Source of the DNA: Arenicella chitinivorans
GTDB lineage: Bacteria > Pseudomonadota > Gammaproteobacteria > Arenicellales > Arenicellaceae
Length of the DNA stretch: 64,000 bases
NCBI RefSeq assembly: GCF_014651515.1
Contig: NZ_BMXA01000001.1
Location: forward strand, 930,001-994,000
Direction of reading: 5' to 3'
In this document: positions 36,295 through 45,714 of the stretch, one piece after another
Layout: each line of letters starts with the position of its first letter
How positions within the stretch are numbered: position 1 is the stretch's first letter
Translations under genes and position numbers: made by a program
Notes under the pieces: model-generated
Told to the model about the DNA's origin: nothing
The model's database searches: none
What the model saw: the letters and a program-made list of their open reading frames with translations, nothing else

Positions 36295-36523
36295 AGGTAG
36301 TGATCTCCGGTGGTGGCGTTATTTTGGGAGCGTAATTCAGTTTAAAAGATGCGCTTGGTATGATAGAGCGTCGCAAAATTAGTGTAGACCTCTTTAAGCT
36401 TAGTCTACGCTGCATGGCATTGGCAACGACCGTGACGAGACAATTGCTTTCAAAGTGACCTAACACTCGCCTTGCATGCGGATTACTTGTATCCTAATGC
36501 TGCAATTTCAGGTATCTCGTTCA

Positions 36524-37546
36524 ATGTCTACTCTCGATTCTAAACAACCTGCTGCGTTGGCAGGTAATCAACCTACGGTTTCCAGTACCGCGCTGGATGA
36601 TCTGAACCCGGCTGTGGCGGAACCATCTGCGTGGCTTCGGTCTGCGCTAACTGTGCCGCGAGAAGAGGGGTATGTGCAACTTAGTGGCTGCCAGATTCAT
36701 TATTTTCGTTGGGGAGATACGAGTAAACCGGGGATCATTATGATTCATGGTTTTCTAGCGCACGCACGCTGCTTTGCCTTCATTGCACCGTATCTAACAG
36801 ACTATCACGTAGTAGCATTTGATATGTCTGGCATGGGCGACTCCGGGACACGATCGGAATACCCAATCGACCAGCGGGTTGATGAGCTGATCGGTGTCGC
36901 TGAGCGCACCGGTTTGTTTGAACATGATCAAAAACCGGTCATTGTGGCACATTCATACGGCGGACAGGTTGGTGTTGAAACCATGCACCGGCATGCAGCG
37001 CGGTTCGATGGTCTGATTATTTGTGATCTGATGGTCATGCGCCCGGAAGTCTTGGCAGCTAATGCCGCACGCTTTCGGCCACCCGGTAATCAGCAATCGA
37101 ATAAGCCGAATAAGGTGTACGCAAGCTACGAGGAAGCGAAAGCGCGTTTTGTGCTGGCACCGCCTCAGCCTGTAGGTCATGCTGAGCTGCTCGATTTTAT
37201 GGCCTATCATTCTTTGCGCAAGGTCAACGGAGGCTGGTCCTGGAAATTTGATCCGAGCGTGTTTCGTCGTGAAGCCGGGTTTGAAAAGCGTTGGGCTGAA
37301 ACCGGTCATCGGATTGTCACTGCACCTGGTCGTAAAGCGGTGGTCTATGGTCGCGAGAGCATGCTGTTCAATGATGACTCGGCAAACTATTTGCGTGAGT
37401 TGATTGCTGAGCTCCGTGCTACGCCGTTTCCGATCGTTGATATTCCACATGCACATCACCATCTGATGTTGGACCAGCCTGTGGCGCTGGTAGCGAGTTT
37501 GAAGTCGATTCTGTCACTATGGCAGTCTGCGCCTGCCACGGGCTGA
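36524..37546 (+). CDS. Alpha/beta hydrolase
   Basis: A 340-residue alpha/beta hydrolase. Oxyanion-hole motif MIHGFLAHARCF, nucleophile elbow AHSYGGQ with catalytic Ser, acid candidate near VVYGRESMLF, and catalytic His in PHAHHHLMLDQ. The substrate (ester, epoxide or other) is unknown. The start is taken as ATG 36524 (MSTLDSKQ); in-frame ATGs further upstream lack a ribosome site. The first 55 residues are low-complexity and precede the hydrolase fold. The stop is 6 bases from the converging HAD gene. Confidence 0.85.
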   Translation: MSTLDSKQPAALAGNQPTVSSTALDDLNPAVAEPSAWLRSALTVPREEGYVQLSGCQIHYFRWGDTSKPGIIMIHGFLAHARCFAFIAPYLTDYHVVAFDMSGMGDSGTRSEYPIDQRVDELIGVAERTGLFEHDQKPVIVAHSYGGQVGVETMHRHAARFDGLIICDLMVMRPEVLAANAARFRPPGNQQSNKPNKVYASYEEAKARFVLAPPQPVGHAELLDFMAYHSLRKVNGGWSWKFDPSVFRREAGFEKRWAETGHRIVTAPGRKAVVYGRESMLFNDDSANYLRELIAELRATPFPIVDIPHAHHHLMLDQPVALVASLKSILSLWQSAPATG

Positions 37547-37552
37547 GCGAAG

Positions 37553-38206
37553 TCAGCGTGCGCGTGTTGTTGCTAGAGTAAGCGCATCAGCCAAGGTGTC
37601 ACAACGGGCGTCCGCCCGCGAGAGATCCTGATGAATGGAGTAGTGATTAGGGATCGCAATACAATACAACCCCGCAGCTTTGGCCGCCGCCACACCAGTA
37701 TGCGTGTCTTCAAACGCAACCGCACGGTGCGGGCGTATCTGTAAGCGTTCACAGGCTAGCAAGTACACATCTGGTGCAGGTTTGCCGTGTTTCACGTCAC
37801 TGCGCGTTGCGATTGCATCGAACAAAGGAGTCAGCGCATGGGCCTTGACGCTACGCATCACATCTCGAGTGTCAGCTCCGGTAGCAATTGCCATCTTGTG
37901 ACCTTGCTTGCGCGCCAATTTGAGGGTTTCTAACACGGTTGGCAGCAGCGGACTTGGAGTGCGTGAGGCGAACTCGGCAAACGCCGTGTTTTTACGTTCG
38001 CAAAGTGAATCAATGTCGATGTCTAAATTATGCCGTGTTATGAGTGCGGCCGCATTTTGCGGTGTTGGCACACCGTTATGCTCACGGATGTACTCCGTTT
38101 CGCAAAAAGAAACACCAAACGACGCGAGTATTTGCCGCCATACTTCAAAGTGGTGGCGCTCACTGTCAACTAGGGTACCGTCATGGTCAAAAATAAGTGC
38201 CTGCAT
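37553..38206 (-). CDS. HAD-superfamily hydrolase (phosphatase/phosphoglucomutase-like)
   Basis: A 217-residue HAD subfamily IA protein. Motif I is FDHDGTLVDSERHHFEVW (nucleophile Asp and the acid Asp), motif II lies in MAIATGADTRDV, motif III Lys is in HGKPAPDVY, and motif IV is AFEDTHTGVAAAKAAG. The alpha-helical cap matches phosphoglycolate phosphatase and beta-phosphoglucomutase relatives; the substrate cannot be chosen. It lies 33 bases after the DUF2520-like gene on the same strand. Confidence 0.88.
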   Translation of the reverse strand: MQALIFDHDGTLVDSERHHFEVWRQILASFGVSFCETEYIREHNGVPTPQNAAALITRHNLDIDIDSLCERKNTAFAEFASRTPSPLLPTVLETLKLARKQGHKMAIATGADTRDVMRSVKAHALTPLFDAIATRSDVKHGKPAPDVYLLACERLQIRPHRAVAFEDTHTGVAAAKAAGLYCIAIPNHYSIHQDLSRADARCDTLADALTLATTRAR

Positions 38207-38239
38207 AATGAAAACGACTAAATCAGATAGCGGTTCGGC

Positions 38240-39145
38240 TTATTTCTTGATGTCGACGTCATTCAACACGGTATGCAGCTTAAGAATCGTACTTTTATCT
38301 AGCCGGTTATGCTGTGTGGCATGCGCGAGTACGTGTTTGCCAAGATTGGCATACAGGGTAGGAAGATTCGAGGAAACGTGTTCCAATGCGGTTAGGTGGT
38401 TCGCAACGGTGTTGGTGTCACCGCCCATGATTGGGCCGCCTAGCGTGCTGTCGAAACCCCGTTGCAGTATGCTCTCGAGCGTGCCTTTTACCAACGGTTG
38501 TATTGAGCGCCAGTAAAGCTTTCCGTCAACGCCTGTGGACGAAGCGATTCGCATCGACGCTTCCAATAACACCGTTAGATAATCGCTGGCGATAACGGAT
38601 GCGGCGTGGTACTTGGGCTTGGATTCACGAGAAATCGTCATCGGGACAAAGCCGATCAATTTAAACATTGCATCGGTGATTTTAAGCGCTGCACGATCAC
38701 CTTCGCCGTAGAGATAGCTACGGTGCAAACGATTATTGAGAATCCGCTGCGATGCTTCCAGATCATAAAACTTATTGACCGGGTATAAGGAGCAGACGTG
38801 TACGCCCGATTTCTTGTGTGCGCTCTCCAGTGCGGTACTGTCCAATACCTTTGAAAAGTGCGCAATCACCGCGCCTTTTTTGAGGTTGATCGCCAGAATT
38901 TTACAGGTCGACTCGATTTCAGCTTCGGGTACCGCCAATAGCACCAAGTCGGCGCTCACTACGGCGTTAAGCATGGGCTGTACGTCCGTGCGAATATTCA
39001 GTTTTTTCGCCTTCTCGGCAATCAGTGTGGTGTTCGGGCCAGTTAGAAATACGGTGGCTTTCTGCTTCTGAAAGCTTTGCGCAATAGCGAGACCGAAGTC
39101 TTCTGCGCCAACAACGGCAATGTTCTTCCCGGCGAGTGATTCCAT
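38240..39145 (-). CDS. Rossmann-like + DUF2520 domain protein
   Basis: A 301-residue protein with an N-terminal NAD(P)-binding fold (NIAVVGAEDFGLAIAQSFQKQ, DLVLLAVPEAEIESTCKIL) and a C-terminal helical DUF2520 domain (ASVIASDYLTVLLEASMRIA, LVKGTLESI). It resembles ketopantoate/6-phosphogluconate type dehydrogenases but the glycine loop is GAEDFG rather than GxGxxG. Function is unknown. It is transcribed toward the HAD gene and starts opposite a 404-base gap. Confidence 0.82.
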   Translation of the reverse strand: MESLAGKNIAVVGAEDFGLAIAQSFQKQKATVFLTGPNTTLIAEKAKKLNIRTDVQPMLNAVVSADLVLLAVPEAEIESTCKILAINLKKGAVIAHFSKVLDSTALESAHKKSGVHVCSLYPVNKFYDLEASQRILNNRLHRSYLYGEGDRAALKITDAMFKLIGFVPMTISRESKPKYHAASVIASDYLTVLLEASMRIASSTGVDGKLYWRSIQPLVKGTLESILQRGFDSTLGGPIMGGDTNTVANHLTALEHVSSNLPTLYANLGKHVLAHATQHNRLDKSTILKLHTVLNDVDIKK

Positions 39146-39549
39146 TATAGTAAGGTTGTGTTCGTTTAGCTTCCTGATCTAGGGGATGCGCTAGTTAGAT
39201 CAAGTAAACTGTGTGAAATGGACTGTAAGTGTCTGATATCATGTTGAAATTGTCAACATATACCTTAGTCTTAGATTTTATTGGTTAATGTCGGACGGGC
39301 TTGATGTGTATAGCGCCACGTTTTTCAGGCCTAACATACCCATTAATAGTTTGTCGCACAATTGTGTCAAGCGGATGACTGGTGCGAGATAGAGTAGTAG
39401 AATTTTTCGTGTACTCGGGCTGTTTTTTTGACGCATTCACCTATCTTTCCAGCTAAACCGGTATAGAATAGCGCCATCCGAGAAGCCGTCGCACAACGAG
39501 TGTGCTGTTGGCTTGCGTCGTTGAACTTTTTATTGGTTGTGAAAATTAC
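39146..39549. other. 404-base intergenic region between divergent genes
   Basis: Holds a small dyad TGTTGA-AATTG-TCAACA (about 39243-39259) and a -10-like TAGAAT (about 39464) upstream of the plus-strand gene. Reading frames here are short with no family signal. I see no RNA gene. It probably carries promoters for the two divergent genes. Confidence 0.5.
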
Positions 39550-39999
39550 ATGTTGTTGATTAAGAAGGTTGCCGTAGCTGCATTGCTTGGCTCGTTGCTG
39601 CTGCCATTGGGTCAAACCTGGGCAAATGATTCAGTCTCTCTACGCAAACTGGTGTTAGTCGCCGGAATTCGATACTGGCAAGCAGTAGCGACTTGCGATG
39701 GCTCTGAAGATGAATACAAATTACGTCGTCGCGAGGGGAAAGACAATTGGTGTGCGATGGAGTTCGATGAGATCTGTGACCCAGACAAAACTACGACTGC
39801 AAAGAAGATCTGTGCCCACGTTCGAGGTGATGAGGCGCTCGCGGATAACACTGCTGAGGATGCGGAAAAGAACGAAGCTCGTACAGCTTTGATTAATGAG
39901 CAGATTGATATTGAACGTAAGCTGATCGTGTTGCGCCAACGTGGCCTTGAGTTGCAAAAACGCGAACTCGAACTCAAACGCGAGCAAGTTCAGTATTAA
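39550..39999 (+). CDS. Hypothetical exported protein with C-terminal coiled coil
   Basis: A 149-residue protein. The signal peptide is LLIKKVAVAALLGSLLLPLG...WAND, cleavage near residue 26. The mature part has four Cys residues (ATCDGSEDEY, NWCAMEFDEICDP, KICAHVRG) that could form two disulfides. It ends in a charged coiled coil (INEQIDIERKLIVLRQRGLE, LQKRELELKREQVQY). No family is recognised. ATG at 39550 fits the signal; upstream in-frame residues are unlikely to be translated. Confidence 0.65.
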   Translation: MLLIKKVAVAALLGSLLLPLGQTWANDSVSLRKLVLVAGIRYWQAVATCDGSEDEYKLRRREGKDNWCAMEFDEICDPDKTTTAKKICAHVRGDEALADNTAEDAEKNEARTALINEQIDIERKLIVLRQRGLELQKRELELKREQVQY

Positions 40000-40421
40000 T
40001 TCTGACAGGCATCACGGGTATGGTGCCCTTGATTGCAGTCGGTGGGGTTGGTACAGAATACTGCCCATTGGTTGACGCCGTACCTTACGCGAGCTTAGGC
40101 GAACCAGTAATGCGCTGTTAGGCAGATTTACAGAATGGCACTCGTTGCGTTGTTTTACTCGTATTAGTGGTGGATGTCCTCTCAGTGTTCGCCAGGCGAG
40201 GTCGTGACTTCGTGCTTTAATACAGAGTTGTTGAATACAGAGCTGTTGCTCCCCGGTTGTTTACGCGGCCTCAACTCTGGCGCCATGCACATGAGCACAC
40301 GGGAATGGTTTGCTGTTTACGGTGTATTCGATTGGGCGTTATTGGTGTGTCATTGCCAATCCACTCAATCGGTTGTTACAGTGTATGGTCTGACACAGTC
40401 TTTTTAGCCTAGGAGAGAGCT
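40000..40421. other. 422-base intergenic region with a short tandem duplication
   Basis: Contains AATACAGAGTTGTTG (40219-40233) repeated as AATACAGAGCTGTTG (40234-40248), a 15-base tandem duplication with one difference. A 77-codon open frame (40174-40407) spans it but has no family signal. AGGAGAG at the right end is the ribosome site of the M19 gene. No RNA gene or terminator was recognised. Confidence 0.5.
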
Positions 40422-41645
40422 ATGTTTTTCGATACACGTCGAGTTCACGTCGTTGGTGTGGTTATGGTATCCATATTCGCGGCAGCCGCGCCCGTGAATG
40501 CAGAGTTACTCGCAAGCACGCCAACGTCCACGCGTGCTGAAACACTAGCGACTTCGTCGATTATCGTAGATGGACACATCGATGTGCCGCATCGGGTGTT
40601 TGATCAATGGGTTGACGTCACTGAATCCACGGACGGTGGTGATTTCGATTATCCGCGTGCCAAACTCGGCGGGTTGAACGCACCGTTTATGTCCATTTAT
40701 GTACCCGCGGCACTTGACGGTACGGCTGAGTCGACCGCGCGAGCTCATACGCTAATTGATCATGTTGAAGCGATCGTCGGTCGCGCGCCCGAAAAGTTCG
40801 CAATCGCGCGATCACCAGCCGAGGTAGAGGCGCATTTCAAGCAAGGAAAGGTGTCGCTGCCGCTCGGTATGGAAAATGGAGCACCGATTAACGGTGACCT
40901 TAATAACCTTGAAATATTTTATCAGCGTGGTATCCGTTATATTACGCTGACGCACTCCAAGAGCAACGCCATTTCCGACTCATCCTACGATGACAATAGG
41001 CAATGGGATGGCCTGAGTCCGTTTGGTGAGGAGTTGGTCGTCGCGATGAATCAACGTGGTGTGATGGTGGATATTTCACACGTCTCTGACACGGCATTCT
41101 ACGATACGTTACGCATCAGCACCGCGCCGGTTATCGCATCGCATTCCTCACTACGTAAATTTACCCCAGGTTTCGAACGTAATATGGATGACGCCATGCT
41201 CCTAGCTTTAGCGAAAAATGGCGGCATAATTATGATCAACTTTGGGTCTACCTTTGTTGATGCCGACGCGCGAAAATGGTCGGATATTCGTAAAGACGAG
41301 ATTGAGGCGATGGAGCGCAAGCATGGCGCGGCCAGTGACGTGGTGCAACACTTTATCGACACCTACCGAGACCGAAACCCTTTTCCATACGCCACAAGCG
41401 CCGATGTGGTTGCGCATATCGATTATGCCGTAAAACTAATCGGCGTGGATCACGTCGGCCTTGGCTCAGACTACGACGGCGTCGGCGATTCTCTGCCGAC
41501 TGGACTCAAAGATGTTGCTACCTATCCGGTGCTAATTCAGGGATTAATCGACAAGGGCTACTCAGATCAGGACATTCGAAAAATTCTAGGGCTGAATCTA
41601 CTGCGTGTGTGGCGTGAAGTCGAAAAAGTTGCGGCTGAAAGCTGA
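40422..41645 (+). CDS. M19 family dipeptidase, exported
   Basis: A 407-residue renal-dipeptidase-type metallopeptidase with a signal peptide (VVMVSIFAAAAPVNAE). The dizinc site is seen as His52 and Asp54 in VDGHIDVP, the bridging Glu151 in GMENG, His220 in DISHVSD, His241 in ASHSS, and Asp350 in GLGSDYDGV. It hydrolyses dipeptides, often with D-amino acids, in the periplasm. AGGAGAG precedes the ATG by 5 bases. It converges on an SDR gene. Confidence 0.93.
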   Translation: MFFDTRRVHVVGVVMVSIFAAAAPVNAELLASTPTSTRAETLATSSIIVDGHIDVPHRVFDQWVDVTESTDGGDFDYPRAKLGGLNAPFMSIYVPAALDGTAESTARAHTLIDHVEAIVGRAPEKFAIARSPAEVEAHFKQGKVSLPLGMENGAPINGDLNNLEIFYQRGIRYITLTHSKSNAISDSSYDDNRQWDGLSPFGEELVVAMNQRGVMVDISHVSDTAFYDTLRISTAPVIASHSSLRKFTPGFERNMDDAMLLALAKNGGIIMINFGSTFVDADARKWSDIRKDEIEAMERKHGAASDVVQHFIDTYRDRNPFPYATSADVVAHIDYAVKLIGVDHVGLGSDYDGVGDSLPTGLKDVATYPVLIQGLIDKGYSDQDIRKILGLNLLRVWREVEKVAAES

Positions 41646-41668
41646 CGTTTGGCTCCAAATCAAGGGCG

Positions 41669-42334
41669 TCACCAAGGGAGGATTTCGCCGTTGGCGTGCC
41701 AGAATGTGCCAGAATTATCGAGATCGAGGCTGTCAAGTCGTTGCACAATGTTAGCTGCCGCTTGATCCGGCGTAACATCACCGTAGCCACCAATCATGTC
41801 GGTGCCAACCAGGCCCGGGTGAATTATGCCCACGGCAATTCCGCGCGATTTAAGGTCTTGTGCCAAGGACACTGCAGCAATATTTAAGGCCGCTTTGGAC
41901 ATGCGGTACCCGTAGCGCCCCCCACTCGTATTGTCGGCGATGGAGCCCATGCGACTGGTGATCATGGCAATTTTGGCATGTTCGTTAAAGTTATTGAGTA
42001 GGCGTTCGGTAATTCTTAGTGGCCCCAGCGTATTAACTGCGAATTGCGCTTCGATCGTGTCAAAATTAAGTTGCCCGAGTGCTTCATCGCGTAGGATTCC
42101 GGCGTTGTTAATGAGCAGGTCAATCTTTGTGCTAGCGAGCGTAGTGGTCAATTTGTGGAGTGATTCTGGGTTGGTAACGTCAATCCCAGACACTACGGTA
42201 GCGCCAGAGTCGGCCAGTTCTGTTGACGGTTGACGGCATGCAGCAATGACGTTCCAGCCATTTTTAAGATAATGTTTTGTTAAAGACAGTCCGATTCCGC
42301 GGTTGGTTCCGGTGATTAAGGCGGTGTGTTGCAT
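41669..42334 (-). CDS. SDR family oxidoreductase (CsgA/C-factor-like)
   Basis: A 221-residue SDR. Cofactor loop TGTNRGIGLSL, NNAGIL, catalytic Ser/Tyr/Lys in ITSRMGS and GYRMSKAALN. The sequence around NTLGPLRITERLL and HPGLVGTDMIGG resembles the short C-factor-like branch. ATG 42334 is chosen since GGAG lies 7 bases upstream (TGCTGGAGACCAGT). The substrate is unknown. It lies between dipeptidase and cysteine synthase genes without obvious pathway link. Confidence 0.88.
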   Translation of the reverse strand: MQHTALITGTNRGIGLSLTKHYLKNGWNVIAACRQPSTELADSGATVVSGIDVTNPESLHKLTTTLASTKIDLLINNAGILRDEALGQLNFDTIEAQFAVNTLGPLRITERLLNNFNEHAKIAMITSRMGSIADNTSGGRYGYRMSKAALNIAAVSLAQDLKSRGIAVGIIHPGLVGTDMIGGYGDVTPDQAAANIVQRLDSLDLDNSGTFWHANGEILPW

Positions 42335-42469
42335 ACTGGTCTCCAGCAGGTTTTTGCGGGATGATAGCATGCAGCTTTGCTGGCCTGTGTGTATTCATAT
42401 GCGCAGGGTCTGAACTCGTAAATTCATTTCTGCTATGCTGGCAAAAAATGCCAATCACCTGTGACCACC

Positions 42470-43519
42470 ATGACCAAACTCTATAACAATATTCTGGAAA
42501 CCGTGGGCAATACGCCGATTGTCAAGATCAACAAGATGGCACCTGCCCACGTTAATTTGTATGCCAAGATCGAAGCGTTTAACCCGATGGGATCAGTGAA
42601 AGACCGACTGGCCTTAAATGTGATTGAACAGGCTGAGAAGTCCGGTGCCTTGAAGCCTGGACAAACTATTGTTGAGGCCACCAGTGGAAACACCGGTATT
42701 GGACTCGCCATGGTGTGTGCTCAAAAGGGCTATCCGCTGGTGATCACCATGGTGGAGTCGTTTAGTGTGGAGCGTCGGCGACTTATGCGCTTTTTGGGCG
42801 CCAAAGTGGTTTTAACCCCAGCCGCACTGCGTGGCAACGGCATGGTGGCCAAAGCCAAAGAATTGGCCGATGCGCATGGCTGGTTTATGACTCGGCAGTT
42901 TGAAAATGAAGACAATGCAGCAATGCATTCACGTACCACTGCGCCAGAAATTCTGTCTGCGTTTAGTGATCGCTCGCTGGATTACTGGGTCACCGGTTAC
43001 GGCACCGGTGGCACACTGAAGGGCGTCGCGCGTGTGCTTCGGGTCGAGTCACCAAATACAAAAATTGTGGTTTCGGAACCGGAGCAAGCCAGTTTGATTC
43101 GGTCTGGCGCAATACAAAAAAACAACAATGATGGATCGCCAGCTGAAACACACCCGAACTGGGAACCACACCCAATACAGGGTTGGACACCGGATTTTAT
43201 TCCCAAACTCACCGCTGACGCGATCAATGACCATTACATAGATGACGTTCTCACGGTTACAGGGACTGATGCAATAACGTGTTCGAAGCAGCTCGCGCAG
43301 AAGGAGGGGGTCTTCGTTGGAATCAGCGCAGGCGCCACCATGGCGACCGCGTTAGCGGTGTGCAAAACAGCACCGGAAGGGTCAAACATTCTCTGCATGC
43401 TGCCGGATACCGGAGAGCGGTATCTGAGCACACCGTTGTTTGGTGATATTGACGCACAGATGAATGATGATGAACGCGCGGTGTCTTTGTCTACGCCAAG
43501 TGCGCAGTTTTCCGATTAG
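42470..43519 (+). CDS. PLP-dependent cysteine synthase (CysK/CysM family)
   Basis: A 349-residue protein. The PLP Lys44 is in NPMGSVKDRLA; the phosphate/substrate loop is EATSGNTGIGLAM; GTGGTLKGVARVLR and EGVFVGISAGATMATAL complete the fold. It makes cysteine from O-acetylserine (or phosphoserine) and sulfide in the cytoplasm. The insertion around residues 203-235 and the C-terminal tail make it slightly longer than typical CysK. ATG 42470 is used; GTG at 42461 would add three residues. Whether it is the A or B type cannot be fixed here. Confidence 0.9.
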   Translation: MTKLYNNILETVGNTPIVKINKMAPAHVNLYAKIEAFNPMGSVKDRLALNVIEQAEKSGALKPGQTIVEATSGNTGIGLAMVCAQKGYPLVITMVESFSVERRRLMRFLGAKVVLTPAALRGNGMVAKAKELADAHGWFMTRQFENEDNAAMHSRTTAPEILSAFSDRSLDYWVTGYGTGGTLKGVARVLRVESPNTKIVVSEPEQASLIRSGAIQKNNNDGSPAETHPNWEPHPIQGWTPDFIPKLTADAINDHYIDDVLTVTGTDAITCSKQLAQKEGVFVGISAGATMATALAVCKTAPEGSNILCMLPDTGERYLSTPLFGDIDAQMNDDERAVSLSTPSAQFSD

Positions 43520-43661
43520 TTGATTGCTTGTTCGTGTTTTTGAATCTTTTTTCGCTTAAACAGCATCTTATCTGGTATCGGTGATGCTATCGAGGCACTC
43601 GTACGTGCGTTCCATGAGTTTCAGGGCGCGAATAAAAATACCATTATTAAGAGGAATACTT

Positions 43662-45641
43662 GTGAAAAAACATTCACTTAGAGGTGTGGCGATGGCCGCA
43701 ATCGTGGCTTGGATGCCATTGACTTCGACGACCCATGCCGCTAACAGCTTTGATCGCGAACCGACAGAGATTAGTCGTCATTGTGAGCAATATATGGCCG
43801 AATTTAATGGTCAAATCGACGCCCTAGTCAACGATAAAGCTAAAGCGAGCTACGACTCAGTTTTTGTTGCGTTCGACAATCATATGACTCAGTTCGTGGA
43901 TCAGTTGTTGCACGATTACCTCATGCAGAATGCCCATACCGATGCTGCCATTCGTGATGCCAGTACGGCATGTGCGCTGAAGGGCTTCTCTGTGTTAAAT
44001 GCCCTGAGTGCAAACCGTGCTTTGTACGAACGTATGTCTGCCGTACCTACCGAGGGCTTAGCCGCCGATAAAACGTATACGGTGAACTATTGGAAATCAG
44101 AGTTTGAAAGCTCCGGTATTGGTAAGGACGAGAAAACACGTGCTGCCATTAAAGCAAAAAACGACGAGATCAGCGCACTGGGCAATACCTTTGGCCAAAA
44201 CATTAATAACGCTGTGAATAAAATTCAGGTCAAAGCTGAGCGCCTAGCGGGGTTGCCACAAGACTATTTCGACAGTCATCCAGCTGATGACAAAGGTATG
44301 GTGACCATTAGCACAGCTTATTCTGATACGCGACCGATCTCGAAATATGCGCATGACCGAAGCCTACGTAAAGAGGTCGCTATGATGAGCCGTAACCGGG
44401 CCGTACAGGAGAACACGCCCGTACTGACAGAGTTGTTGGAGAGACGATATGAACTGGCGCAGCTATTAGGACACCAAAACTACGCTGAAACCAACATGCT
44501 CGGCACGATGGTGGCGAAACCTACAAAGGTAGCGGAATTTACCGCTAAGTTAAGTGCTGCCATCGCAGAACCGGTGGTGAAAGAGAAGGCGCAATTGCTG
44601 GCTCAAATGCAGAAGCTAGATCCGGCAGCGAAGGAAGTTAGGAGCTGGGATGCGTCGTATTTGTCGAATATTATTCGCGAGCAGGATTACAAACTGGATG
44701 CCAAAGAAGTTCGTCAGTACTTCGATTACGACAAGGTGCGAGATGGAATTATCGCGTTGTCTGAAGATCTTTTCACACTCAAAATTGAACCCAGTGATGC
44801 AGCGACTTGGCATGAGAGTGTGGAGGCCTACGATGTGTTTGAATCTGATAAATTAATCGGCACATTTTTTCTTGACTCCCATCCCCGCGATGGCAAATTT
44901 ACCCATGCGGCGCAATTCGGTATCCAATTGGGCAAAAAAGGTGAAACACTACCTGAAGCTGCATTGCTGATGAATTTTCCTAAAGGGCTAATGGAGCACG
45001 GCCAAGTGGAGACGTTTCTGCATGAATACGGTCATCTGTTGCACTTCATTTTTGCTGGTCAAAATGACATTGGGTACAGTCGATTCCAAAGCGAGTCGGA
45101 CTTTGGTGAAGCACCTTCGATGATGCTGGAAGAATGGGTCTGGGACTACGATACCTTGAAGCGCTTTGCCACCAATGAAGAAGGTGAGGTAATCCCCAAG
45201 GCCTTAGTCGAGAAGATGAATCAGGCGCGTTATTTCGGGCAGGCGCTTGGCGTCGCTACGCAGCTGACTTACACGGCTTTATCATTCGATTTGTACAACC
45301 GTAATCCAGAAGGGATTGATTTGGTAGCCTTCGAAAAAGACATTTTCGAACGTTATTCACCCTATGGCTACGACGACGGCACGCATATGTTCGCTGCATT
45401 TGGTCACCTCAATGGTTATGGTGCCAAATACTACACCTACCAATGGTCTAGCTCGATAGCTGAGGAGTTACTTTCGCGCTTCAAAGAAGAAGGGCTTAGA
45501 GACCCGAAAACGGCACAGGACTATCGTAATCTGGTCTTGGCCAAAACCGGTACCAAGTCGGCAGCCGAGCTGGTCAGAGATTTTCTAGGTCGCGACTTTT
45601 CGGTTGAGGCTTACGCTAAAAAGTTAAGTCAAGGTGGCTAA
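43662..45641 (+). CDS. M3 family oligopeptidase, exported
   Basis: A 659-residue zinc oligopeptidase with signal peptide (LRGVAMAAIVAWMPLTSTTHAA). Zinc motif HEYGHLLHF starts at His454 and the third ligand region is EAPSMMLEEWVWD. C-terminal YFGQALGVATQLTYTALSFD and RYSPYGYDDGTHMFAAFGHL are typical of thimet oligopeptidase/Dcp relatives. Most bacterial M3 enzymes are cytosolic; this exported form belongs with the several secreted peptidases in the window. The GTG at 43662 is preferred because GAGGA lies 7 bases upstream and it begins the signal peptide. Confidence 0.9.
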   Translation: MKKHSLRGVAMAAIVAWMPLTSTTHAANSFDREPTEISRHCEQYMAEFNGQIDALVNDKAKASYDSVFVAFDNHMTQFVDQLLHDYLMQNAHTDAAIRDASTACALKGFSVLNALSANRALYERMSAVPTEGLAADKTYTVNYWKSEFESSGIGKDEKTRAAIKAKNDEISALGNTFGQNINNAVNKIQVKAERLAGLPQDYFDSHPADDKGMVTISTAYSDTRPISKYAHDRSLRKEVAMMSRNRAVQENTPVLTELLERRYELAQLLGHQNYAETNMLGTMVAKPTKVAEFTAKLSAAIAEPVVKEKAQLLAQMQKLDPAAKEVRSWDASYLSNIIREQDYKLDAKEVRQYFDYDKVRDGIIALSEDLFTLKIEPSDAATWHESVEAYDVFESDKLIGTFFLDSHPRDGKFTHAAQFGIQLGKKGETLPEAALLMNFPKGLMEHGQVETFLHEYGHLLHFIFAGQNDIGYSRFQSESDFGEAPSMMLEEWVWDYDTLKRFATNEEGEVIPKALVEKMNQARYFGQALGVATQLTYTALSFDLYNRNPEGIDLVAFEKDIFERYSPYGYDDGTHMFAAFGHLNGYGAKYYTYQWSSSIAEELLSRFKEEGLRDPKTAQDYRNLVLAKTGTKSAAELVRDFLGRDFSVEAYAKKLSQGG

Positions 45642-45658
45642 CAAGCGCCCTTAACCGT

Positions 45659-45692
45659 GAAAACGCCTACTCAGGTGCTGAGTAGGCGTTTT
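45659..45692. terminator. Bidirectional terminator between M3 peptidase and cytochrome genes
   Basis: Stem AAAACGCCTACTCA / TGAGTAGGCGTTTT with loop GGTGC between converging genes. A and T flanks make it usable from either side. Confidence 0.88.
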
Positions 45693-45714
45693 CGATCATC
45701 ACTTTATCAGTCGC

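Noticed and set aside
40174-40407. 77-codon frame before the M19 gene
   Set aside because: No family signal, no ribosome site, and it contains a recent tandem duplication; treated as intergenic.
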